From the NCBI GenBank assembly GCA_002341805.1, contig DDOS01000006.1, forward strand, positions 1 to 7,134: a stretch of DNA of 7,134 bases, in the 5' to 3' direction. The stretch comes from Aquificaceae bacterium UBA2488 (GTDB taxonomy: Bacteria; Aquificota; Aquificia; Aquificales; Aquificaceae). The position numbers were made by a program, and so were the translations under genes. Below, in pieces: positions 1-5,520 of this stretch (position 1 is its first letter; each line of letters opens with the position of its first letter). The notes beneath the pieces were generated by a model that was given only the letters and a program-made list of their open reading frames with translations, made no database searches and had not been told where the DNA came from.

Positions 1-100
1 CATAAACCTATATAAAAAACTTGGGTTTAGCATAAGAAGAGAAAGGTCAAACTTTTATTCGGATGGAGAGATAGCCTTTGTGATGGGCTTAGAAATTTAA
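1..100 (+). CDS. rimI: C-terminal end of a RimI-like ribosomal-protein-alanine N-acetyltransferase (5' truncated by window)
   Basis: An open frame enters from the left edge (first full codon at base 2) and ends at TAA 98-100, giving the last 32 residues of a protein. They read NLYKKLGFSIRRERSNFYSD followed by GEIAFVMGLEI. This is the typical end of a GNAT-fold RimI: the 'LYxKLGF' segment, then an 'R..YYxDGEDAlvM' type strand. RimI acetylates the N-terminal amine of ribosomal protein S18 using acetyl-CoA in the cytoplasm. The acetyl-CoA-binding loop lies outside the window, so the substrate cannot be judged; another GNAT of the RimI group is possible. Its stop codon overlaps the 3' end of the convergent fliT-like gene by 12 nt, and no intrinsic terminator is visible at the junction. 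Confidence 0.75.
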   Translation, partial: INLYKKLGFSIRRERSNFYSDGEIAFVMGLEI

Positions 101-343
101 ATAATCTTTAAATCTGTTAAAGTTTGCCATCACATTGGCTAAGTTTAGCCTTTTTTCCTGAGCTATTTTTATAACATACTCTAAAATATCTATAGAGGTT
201 TTTATATCTTCTTTTGATTCTTTGCTAAGATCAAGATCACTTATCTTCTGCAAGCAATCCAAAGCTTTATCAAACTCATCTGCCTGTAGATGTATCTCAC
301 ACTGAAGAACCAGCTGCTTCAGGGAGCTGTTGTTTTGATCCAT
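89..343 (-). CDS. Small helical protein in the FliT position, putative flagellar export chaperone
   Basis: 84 residues, last gene of the leftward flagellar block. The start at 343 is supported by a strong SD (AAAGGAG, 5 nt before ATG) lying inside the 3' end of fliS; the two genes overlap by 47 nt, which suggests translational coupling. The protein has no signal peptide or membrane segment and looks all-helical, with heptad-like spacing of Leu/Ile (ALDCLQKISDLDL, then a long helix from about residue 45). FliT, the chaperone for the cap protein FliD, is a short helical protein encoded directly after fliS in many bacteria, and FlgN-type chaperones look alike. Position, size and helical character fit FliT, but sequence identity is too low to name it with certainty. 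Its 3' end overlaps the convergent rimI-like gene by 12 nt. Confidence 0.6.
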   Translation of the reverse strand: MDQNNSSLKQLVLQCEIHLQADEFDKALDCLQKISDLDLSKESKEDIKTSIDILEYVIKIAQEKRLNLANVMANFNRFKDYLNF

Positions 344-728
344 ATTCTCTCCTTTCTAACTCTTCCCAAGCTTTCTTAACCCCAGATAACATCATAATCA
401 TATTTTGTAAAAGCTCTTTATCGTTCTTTTGGTTGGCTATTAAAAGCCCTTCTAATATAATCCTATAGAAATAAGACAAATCCTTTGCCACAGAACCACC
501 CTTTTCAAAATTTAACGAGTCATGAAGTATAGCTACAGCTTCGGTGGCTTTTGTTATATACTCGCATTTCTTAATAAGGTTGTTGATATCATCAAGACCT
601 GCATCAATAGCTTCAATAGCTAACTCCATAAACTCTATAGCCTTATCGTAGGCTATAATGATAAGCTGTAATGGATTTGCGCTAAATAGCATGTTTTCAA
701 CATAGCTGTCCTTTAGATTTTGATACAT
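297..728 (-). CDS. fliS: Flagellar export chaperone FliS
   Basis: 143 residues, close to the usual FliS length (about 125-145). FliS binds the C-terminal disordered tail of flagellin in the cytoplasm, prevents premature polymerisation and delivers it to the FlhA export gate. Family hallmarks are the N-terminal YxxN..ANPLQLIIIAYDKAI (residues 9-31, family form 'ASPxxLixmLYdgai'), DSLNFEKGGSVAKDLSYFY (70-88, family form 'Ld.e.gG.ia..L..lY'), LxxAN at 95-99 and the late 'vkkAW' at 117-121. The start at 728 has an excellent SD (AAGGAGG, 6 nt upstream). It follows fliD after a 25-nt gap and its end overlaps the fliT-like gene. The last about 15 residues (SKQQLPEAAGSSV) are a polar tail that also carries the SD and start of the next gene. 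The flagellin gene itself is not in the window. Confidence 0.93.
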   Translation of the reverse strand: MYQNLKDSYVENMLFSANPLQLIIIAYDKAIEFMELAIEAIDAGLDDINNLIKKCEYITKATEAVAILHDSLNFEKGGSVAKDLSYFYRIILEGLLIANQKNDKELLQNMIMMLSGVKKAWEELERREYGSKQQLPEAAGSSV

Positions 729-753
729 GGTATACCTCCTTTTTTAAAAAGTT

Positions 754-2139
754 TTATCCTAAAAGCGTTGTAAGCTTGCTAACTTCAGCACTGGAACTCG
801 CCATAAGAGCCTCCACTTGAGAAAACTGAAGCTGCAAATTTTGCTGTTGCAATGCTAAAGACTGCTGTAGCTGATAAATTTGTTCTTGATTATAAGTATA
901 CTGAGAAGATAAATTGTTTTCTTCAGTCATTAATACACCGTTTGGAGATATAATGTTCATTATAGCTTGGCTTAAACTGCTTACAAAGCTTGTTACTGAT
1001 GAGAGTGCTGTTGTGGAACTTGTGCTTAGTATATTTTGGAAGCTATTGGAATTAAATTGAAGCTGTCCTGTTTGATAGTTGTAGTTCACTACGCCAAGGT
1101 TTTCTAATGGCTGGACTACATTAAGAAGCTGTGTTTTTAGATCACTAAGGGCAAAATTACCCATAAAATCTCCTGGGACGATGAAAGGATTTGCAGATGT
1201 CAGAGAAGCTTGAGATGAGTATGTACCAGGCTTTTCTGTTAACACGTTTATAGGAGTTAGTATGTTGTTAATCTGATTTATTAGATTTGATACATTGTTT
1301 GTTACTTGGGATGTATCTTGAGAAACACTAAGCATTACAGAGCCAGTGCCAGATAAGTTTAGTGTGATACCATTTAAAACATTTTGGATTTGATTTACAT
1401 TGGATGTGATGCTTGCACCACCAAAGTTTACAATGGCATTTTGGGCATTTTGTATGTAATTTTGAGTAAATATACCAGCGGAGTCATTTGCTACTATGAC
1501 ATGCTGAGTGGTAGATGGTGATGTGGTAAACGTAGAAGCTCCTTGTTTTTCAGCAAGCATGAGACTGTAAGTACTACCATTATAAAATATAGATGCCGTC
1601 ATGTCTGAGCCAGCCGTAGAGTTTATCTCATTAACAATGTCTTGAAGAGTATTTGCTCCATTGTAAGTTATGTTAAATTCTTGCACTCCTGATGTACTTT
1701 GGGTAAGTTGGTTATCCGTTACACCAGAAGAAGATGTATTTGATCTAAAAAACAATGAAATTGTACCGCTCTGACCAATCTGAGTGTTTGGAGAAGAGAA
1801 ACTTCCAAGAAGGGATATCTCTGGTTGGGCTAATTGTTGCACATTTATATTGTATGTACCTGCTTGGGCTGCTGGGGTTGCTATTGTAGTTAATATACTG
1901 GAGTTTGAAGATACACCAGTCATAGAGCCAGTTATAGGATTCAACACAAAGCCCATGAGTGTGGAAAAAACAGACATTGATTGGTTGTATACATAATTTA
2001 CTTCTTGAGTTTGGTTTTGTATATAAGCAGCCTGTTGGCTTAAGGATATCAAAGGAAGACTGCTTGATGACATCACCGCAGCCAATATAGAGCCACTATT
2101 AAATAAGTTTGAAAATCCTGAAAGAGCTATACCTGCCAT
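754..2139 (-). CDS. fliD: Flagellar filament cap protein FliD (hook-associated protein 2)
   Basis: 461 residues, within the normal FliD range. FliD forms the cap at the filament tip and guides insertion of exported flagellin subunits; in some species it also acts in adhesion. It has no Sec signal, as expected for a type III export substrate. The N-terminal D0/D1 part (about 1-70) includes PLISLSQQAAYIQNQTQEVN, matching the FliD_N heptad helix 'P...L..q...l..q...', though the usual 'GLxSGxD...iv' opening is degenerate. The middle is rich in Ser, Thr, Asn and Gln, as in surface-exposed cap domains. The C-terminal helix (about 405-461) contains QLQQSLALQQQNLQLQFSQV, then EALMASSSAEVSKLTTLLG, the FliD_C coiled-coil end with the 'qF..mE..m' motif. 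It starts 1 nt after the flaG stop (TGA-T-ATG) with AAGGTG as SD, so it is coupled to flaG. Confidence 0.92.
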   Translation of the reverse strand: MAGIALSGFSNLFNSGSILAAVMSSSSLPLISLSQQAAYIQNQTQEVNYVYNQSMSVFSTLMGFVLNPITGSMTGVSSNSSILTTIATPAAQAGTYNINVQQLAQPEISLLGSFSSPNTQIGQSGTISLFFRSNTSSSGVTDNQLTQSTSGVQEFNITYNGANTLQDIVNEINSTAGSDMTASIFYNGSTYSLMLAEKQGASTFTTSPSTTQHVIVANDSAGIFTQNYIQNAQNAIVNFGGASITSNVNQIQNVLNGITLNLSGTGSVMLSVSQDTSQVTNNVSNLINQINNILTPINVLTEKPGTYSSQASLTSANPFIVPGDFMGNFALSDLKTQLLNVVQPLENLGVVNYNYQTGQLQFNSNSFQNILSTSSTTALSSVTSFVSSLSQAIMNIISPNGVLMTEENNLSSQYTYNQEQIYQLQQSLALQQQNLQLQFSQVEALMASSSAEVSKLTTLLG

Positions 2140-2140
2140 A

Positions 2141-2545
2141 TCACACCTTCTTGTTTACAAAGATACCCATCAAATTGTTCATAGCCTCAGCTATCTTTAA
2201 CATATATTCTGGTGGAATCTCTTTTATCACTTGATTGGTTTTGTTGTCTATGATTTTTACAACTACTGTGTTAACTTTGCTATCTATTTGAATATTTAGG
2301 TGTGTATTAAGATAAGAAAGATTTTCTGTTAACTTTGCTATTGCTTCTTGAACTTGTTTTTGTAGATCTTGAGAAGAATTGGAATTGCTATCTTGAGAGG
2401 ATTGGTTATCTTGATTTGGTTGCTGCACATTTTGGGTATTTTGGTTTTGGTTATTCGATGTATTTTTAATTTGTTGATTATCGGTACTGGGTAAACTTAT
2501 ACCACTACCTTGCAAAATCCTTTGCAAACCATTAATGGGCGTCAT
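2141..2545 (-). CDS. flaG: FlaG family flagellar protein
   Basis: 134 residues. The C-terminal half (about 60-134) is a clear FlaG domain: an amphipathic helix 'LQKQVQEAIAKLTENLSYLN', then 'LNIQID', the core VVVKIIDNKTNQVIKEIPPE (94-113) and the closing helix MLKIAEAMNNLMGIFV. FlaG proteins are encoded next to fliD and influence filament length or cap/filament assembly; the biochemical role is not settled. Residues 21-60 are an Asn/Gln/Ser/Asp-only linker (for example NNQNQNTQNVQQPNQDNQSS), probably disordered. The start at 2545 has a strong SD (AGAGGAGGTG). The first gene after the embedded sigma-28 promoter, it leads the flaG-fliD-fliS-fliT-like unit. Its stop lies 1 nt before the fliD start. 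Confidence 0.88.
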   Translation of the reverse strand: MTPINGLQRILQGSGISLPSTDNQQIKNTSNNQNQNTQNVQQPNQDNQSSQDSNSNSSQDLQKQVQEAIAKLTENLSYLNTHLNIQIDSKVNTVVVKIIDNKTNQVIKEIPPEYMLKIAEAMNNLMGIFVNKKV

Positions 2546-2590
2546 ACAAGCACCTCCTCTAAAATAAATCTAAACATTAATATATACATA

Positions 2591-3052
2591 TCAATCATCC
2601 TTTGCAATGATATTATTATCGGTTTTTATAAAGATTTTTTTAATCTCTTCTATATTTTTCATGTTTTCCTCCTTTTTGTAGGGTTTTATAGCCAAGAAAA
2701 TACCATTTAAACCCTTTTCTATATGTTTTATCGTATGTACTTCATGTATTAGATTGTCATTTTCGATTACGTCGGCTTTTTCCAATGTATCCCATAAGGT
2801 TTTTAGCATGTTGTCTATGTCTCTCCTTCTTTTATCTGGTAAAAATATCACTATATCCACAGACACCTCACAAGAGAAAGGACTGTTAAAAGCATTTTCC
2901 TTTAACTGATTTTGAATCTCCCATAGAGCTAATGCTTCCCAAGAAGTCACAAGCCATGGTTTAAACACCGCACCATTTTTTTGCCTTATATACCTATTGG
3001 CTTTACCCTTTGGGGGTTTGGTTATAAATAAATACAAAGTTTTATCTTCCAT
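2591..3052 (-). CDS. rusA: RusA-family Holliday junction resolvase (endodeoxyribonuclease)
   Basis: 153 residues. RusA is a homodimeric, metal-dependent nuclease that resolves four-way DNA junctions by paired nicks. The core motif RRRDIDNMLKTLWDTLEKAD (75-94) followed by VIENDNLI is diagnostic. The acidic and basic residues fall at D78, D80, K84 and D99, the same spacing as the catalytic residues of E. coli RusA (D70, D72, K76, D91). The N-terminal 'ITKPPKGKANRY' also fits the family, in which a 'P.s.N..y' segment precedes the core. Family members are often phage-borne, but a chromosomal RusA with resolvase activity is known from Aquifex. The last about 28 residues extend past the usual end and are Lys/Ile/Asn-rich; they hold an internal SD plus ATG and the sigma-28 promoter. 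No SD precedes the start at 3052, only 16 bp from the divergent pheT, so a leaderless mRNA is likely. Confidence 0.88.
   Translation of the reverse strand: MEDKTLYLFITKPPKGKANRYIRQKNGAVFKPWLVTSWEALALWEIQNQLKENAFNSPFSCEVSVDIVIFLPDKRRRDIDNMLKTLWDTLEKADVIENDNLIHEVHTIKHIEKGLNGIFLAIKPYKKEENMKNIEEIKKIFIKTDNNIIAKDD
2616..2642 (-). promoter_or_regulatory. Sigma-28 (FliA) type promoter for flaG-fliD-fliS, inside the 3' end of rusA
   Basis: On the minus strand the sequence reads TAAA (2642-2639), exactly 15 nt, then ACCGATAA (2623-2616). The enterobacterial FliA consensus is TAAA-N15-GCCGATAA, so all -35 core bases, the spacing and 7 of 8 positions of the -10 match. The expected transcription start is near 2608, giving a leader of about 60 nt before the flaG ATG at 2545. 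Because the site lies within rusA codons about 138-146, late flagellar genes could be transcribed independently of rusA. Matches are seen directly; use by a FliA factor is inferred from the match and the downstream genes. Confidence 0.8.
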
Positions 3053-3060
3053 GATAAAAT
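3052..3060 (+). promoter_or_regulatory. Extended -10 promoter for pheT, predicting a leaderless transcript
   Basis: TGATAAAAT (3052-3060) is an extended -10 element: TG, one base, then TAAAAT, which matches TATAAT at 5 of 6 positions. A weak -35 (AATACA, 3031-3036) lies 18 bp upstream. The expected transcription start is about 3067-3069, at or within 2 nt of the pheT ATG. That agrees with the absence of any SD before pheT. The element overlaps the first codon of the divergent rusA. Confidence 0.5.
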
Positions 3061-3070
3061 AGTATACTAT
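3059..3070. repeat. 12-bp perfect palindrome in the rusA/pheT divergent junction
   Basis: ATAGTATACTAT equals its own reverse complement. It fills most of the 16-bp space between the two divergent genes and runs into the pheT ATG. Each strand contains TATACT, a good -10-like hexamer; on the minus strand this would start transcription almost at the rusA ATG, though no convincing -35 is seen. It could be a symmetric -10 region, an operator, or a consequence of AT-rich sequence. Confidence 0.4.
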
Positions 3071-5333
3071 GCTTGCACCTATTTCATTATTACAAACATT
3101 CGTGGATATAAAAGACCCACATTATATTGCCCAAAGGCTATCTATAAACGGCCTTGAATCTAGCATAAAAACCTTTGGCATAGATATAAAAAATGTAAAA
3201 GTGGGAGAGGTTATATCCATTAAAAAGCATGAAGATCTAAATTTATGTAAAGTATTTGTGGGAGATACCACCCTTGATATAATCACCGCTGCTTCAAATG
3301 TGTATGAAGGGGTAAAAGTGCCTGTAGCCCTTCCAGAAGCCAAGATAAAAGATGTTATTATAAGCCCAAAAACCATAAAGGGAATTCTATCTCAGGGTAT
3401 GATGTTGTCTATATCAGAGCTTGGTATTGATGATAATGTCGATGGCATACTCATATTTGATAATGATGTAAAAGTAGGCGAAGATGTATCTAAGCTCCTT
3501 GATTTTGGTGAGATAATATTTGAATGTGAGACTACGCCAAACAGAGGAGACTTGCTTTCTATACTCGGTATTGCCAGAGAAATATCTATAATTACAAATT
3601 CGTATTTGGCTTTTGATATAAATATGGATTTAAAACCCATTGATATAGATATAAATATAACCACTAATGGATGTCATAAGTATGTGGGTAGTATATTAAA
3701 AGGTGTTAAAGTTAAAAGCTCAAGACTATGGCTTAGAAAAGCCCTCTGGAAGATGGGGCTTAAAAGTATATCAAACGCAGTGGATATTACAAACTATACT
3801 ATGATGATGTTGGGTCAGCCCCTTCACGCTTTTGATTTTGATAAAATAACAACTCCTATAAATATAAGGCAAGCTAAAAAAGATGAGTTTATAAAAGCTT
3901 TGGACAAAAAAGACTATGCATTAGATGAGTCTATAATGGTTATAGCAGATAAAGAAAAACCTATAGCCATAGCTGGTGTAATGGGCGGATTTGATACGGG
4001 CGTTGGTTTTGAAACCTCTAATATATTTTTAGAGTCTGCTCTTTTTGATTATCTTTTTGTAAGAAAAGCCTCAAAACAATTGAAACTGAGCACTGATGCA
4101 TCTTATAGATTTGAGCGGGGCGTAGATATAGATATGAGTTTAAAGGCTTCTATGTTTGCCTTAAAATTATTTTTAGAAGAAACTCAAGCTTCTATAGAGG
4201 GCTATAAAGAGGTGATACACAAAGAATTAAAACCTAAGAAATTTTTCTTAAGCCTAAATGATTATGTTAGATATACAGATTTAAATTTTGATAAAAAAGA
4301 GATATCAGATATCTTAAATATCCTTGGGTTTAAGCATTACGCCATGAGATGTGGAGTTGAGTTTGAAGTACCCTCTTATAGATATTACGATATAGATTCA
4401 TCTATTGACCTCATAGAGGAGATCGTAAAGGTTAAAGATTTTAACAACTTTGAAGTAAAACCCATGCCCTCAGTGCCAACTCCACACTATGAGAAAGACT
4501 ATATAACAGAGATAAAATACAGGCTCACATCAAACTATCTTACAGAAGTTATCAACTTAAGTTTTGACAAGATAGAAGATTATGAAGAGCTTGGGCTTGA
4601 TCTTCCCATTGTAGAGGTTAAAAATCCAATACTTCCTTCTTTTAGGTTTTTAAGAAGATACTTAACCCCATCTATGTTAAGACTTGCAAGGCAAAATGTT
4701 AGAAAACATATAAAAGACTTTGCCATCTTTGAAATATCTCATATATTTGACGAAGACAGAGAACACTTACATGTATGTATGCTTTTAAAAGGAGATAAGA
4801 GAACATATCCTAATACTCAATGGAATATCCATCATCTAAAAGAACTTGCTTACTTGATAAATGAACATGTAAATTTCGGATTTTCCGAATATAAGTTTTT
4901 GCATCCATATCAGCAGGGTAATATATACTTAGACAACGAAGAAATAGGTTTTTTTGGTAAAGTCTTAGATGAGGAGCTTGAAGATACATTTTTATGTGAG
5001 TTTAGGTTTTATGCTTTTAAAAGCCAAAAGCCATGCGTTGTTGTATCGAAGTATCCACCAGTGGTTAGAGATATCTCACTGATACTTGACATGGATTTTG
5101 ACATACAAAAGCTTATTATTCTCATAAGGGAATATTTTAATGAAATGTTAGAGGATGTTAAAGTATTTGATTTTTATAAAGGAGAGCAAATAGAAGAAGA
5201 TAAGAAAAGCGTAGGTTTGAGACTTGTTTTAAGAGCTTATAATAAAAGCTTAGAAGACGAAGAAGTAAACAAGTTAATGGAAGGATTGTTAGAACGCTTA
5301 GAGGATGTTGACATAAAGCTTAGATTTAGTTGA
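3069..5333 (+). CDS. pheT: Phenylalanine--tRNA ligase beta subunit
   Basis: 754 residues, slightly short for the family (about 780-800). Together with PheS it forms the alpha2-beta2 enzyme that charges tRNA-Phe; the beta chain binds tRNA and edits Tyr-tRNA-Phe. Domains in order: N-terminal helix (PISLLQTFVDI, about 4-14); tRNA_bind/EMAP-II-like domain 41-150 (VKVGEVISIKKHEDLNLCKV, then VPVALPEAKI); ETTPNRGDLLSILGIARE (154-171); B3/B4 editing domain with SISNAVDITNYTMMMLGQPL (233-252) and STDASYRFERGVD (341-353); B5 domain about 395-458 with IDLIEEIVKV; catalytic-like core about 470-650 with VKNP and LRRYLTPSMLRLARQNVRK; C-terminal FDX-ACB domain 659-754 starting SKYPPVVRDISLIL. An in-frame TAG just upstream and the family-typical first residues fix the ATG at 3069, although there is no SD. 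pheS is not adjacent. The 3' end contains the 6S RNA promoter and no terminator separates the two. Confidence 0.96.
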   Translation: MLAPISLLQTFVDIKDPHYIAQRLSINGLESSIKTFGIDIKNVKVGEVISIKKHEDLNLCKVFVGDTTLDIITAASNVYEGVKVPVALPEAKIKDVIISPKTIKGILSQGMMLSISELGIDDNVDGILIFDNDVKVGEDVSKLLDFGEIIFECETTPNRGDLLSILGIAREISIITNSYLAFDINMDLKPIDIDINITTNGCHKYVGSILKGVKVKSSRLWLRKALWKMGLKSISNAVDITNYTMMMLGQPLHAFDFDKITTPINIRQAKKDEFIKALDKKDYALDESIMVIADKEKPIAIAGVMGGFDTGVGFETSNIFLESALFDYLFVRKASKQLKLSTDASYRFERGVDIDMSLKASMFALKLFLEETQASIEGYKEVIHKELKPKKFFLSLNDYVRYTDLNFDKKEISDILNILGFKHYAMRCGVEFEVPSYRYYDIDSSIDLIEEIVKVKDFNNFEVKPMPSVPTPHYEKDYITEIKYRLTSNYLTEVINLSFDKIEDYEELGLDLPIVEVKNPILPSFRFLRRYLTPSMLRLARQNVRKHIKDFAIFEISHIFDEDREHLHVCMLLKGDKRTYPNTQWNIHHLKELAYLINEHVNFGFSEYKFLHPYQQGNIYLDNEEIGFFGKVLDEELEDTFLCEFRFYAFKSQKPCVVVSKYPPVVRDISLILDMDFDIQKLIILIREYFNEMLEDVKVFDFYKGEQIEEDKKSVGLRLVLRAYNKSLEDEEVNKLMEGLLERLEDVDIKLRFS

Positions 5334-5337
5334 TAAA
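5308..5337 (+). promoter_or_regulatory. Housekeeping-sigma promoter for 6S RNA, inside the end of pheT
   Basis: A perfect -35 TTGACA (5308-5313) is followed, after 18 bp, by GATAAA (5332-5337), which matches TATAAT at 4 of 6 positions. The predicted start is about 5340-5345, right at the 5' strand of the 6S closing stem. The -35 is part of the pheT codons for Val-Asp-Ile near the C-terminus and the -10 overlaps the pheT stop. The spacing is slightly long, so the exact start may differ by a few bases. Confidence 0.6.
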
Positions 5338-5498
5338 CGCCTACCCTATGCGTGAATGTAGATGTATTTTTGGGGCCTACATGTGAGCTAATAGGGAATC
5401 CGGAGTTCAGGAACGTTTCCTTGTAGACTTCCTGACAGGATACCCACCTAAAATTTAGAGGCCCGCATGTATGTGTGCATCACGATAGGGCGGGTTTT
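5338..5498 (+). ncRNA. ssrS: 6S RNA
   Basis: About 160 nt that fold into the long rod with central bubble typical of 6S RNA, which mimics an open promoter and binds RNA polymerase holoenzyme. The closing stem pairs CCCTAT (5344-5349) with ATAGGG (5485-5490) and CGTG (5351-5354) with CACG (5481-5484). It continues A5355-T5480, then TGTA (5357-5360) with TGCA-like 5476-5479. A second stem pairs GGGCC (5373-5377) with GGCCC (5460-5464). The central bubble is about 5379-5393 against 5446-5458. An upper stem pairs GGG (5394-5396) with CCC (5443-5445) and ATCC (5398-5401) with GGAT (5438-5441). The apical stem pairs TCAGGAA (5407-5413) with TTCCTGA (5429-5435). It lies directly upstream of a folate cyclo-ligase gene, as ssrS does in proteobacteria. 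Ends are approximate: the 5' end is from promoter and stem position, the 3' end from the T-run. Confidence 0.87.
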
Positions 5499-5499
5499 T
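5461..5499 (+). terminator. Intrinsic terminator at the 3' end of 6S RNA
   Basis: CCCGC (5462-5466) can pair with GCGGG (5490-5494), extended by G5461 with T5495, and TTTTT (5495-5499) follows at once. The loop of 23 nt is large. The 3' arm is the same strand that closes the 6S rod, so the hairpin competes with the 6S closing stem; either fold places a GC-rich stem directly before the T-run. It should also stop transcripts reading through from pheT, since no other terminator lies between. Confidence 0.6.
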
Positions 5500-5520
5500 A
5501 GCATCTTCATCTTCTTCTAT

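Noticed and set aside
106..122. Hairpin CTTTAA / TTAAAG considered as terminator for the rimI-like gene
   Set aside because: Almost only A-T pairs and just three T after it; it lies inside the fliT-like coding sequence.
1784..1996. 70-codon open frame antisense to fliD
   Set aside because: fliD is clearly coding on the other strand; the frame has no SD or family features.
2269..2341. 15-bp direct repeat TGTTAACTTTGCTAT at 2269-2283 and 2327-2341 inside flaG
   Set aside because: Only two copies, in different reading frames and within coding sequence; chance similarity in AT-rich DNA is plausible.
2510..2710. 66-codon open frame on the plus strand across flaG start and rusA end
   Set aside because: No SD, no recognisable protein, and it lies antisense to well-supported genes and a promoter.
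3122..3664. Two open frames antisense to pheT
   Set aside because: Composition mirrors the pheT codons (Ser/Ile-rich shadows); the pheT domains are complete in this stretch.
5500..5520. Pyrimidine-rich tract (CTTC-type repeats) between 6S RNA and the cyclo-ligase SD hairpin, considered as a Rho-loading or antitermination site
   Set aside because: Too short to support either; noted only as an unstructured leader segment.
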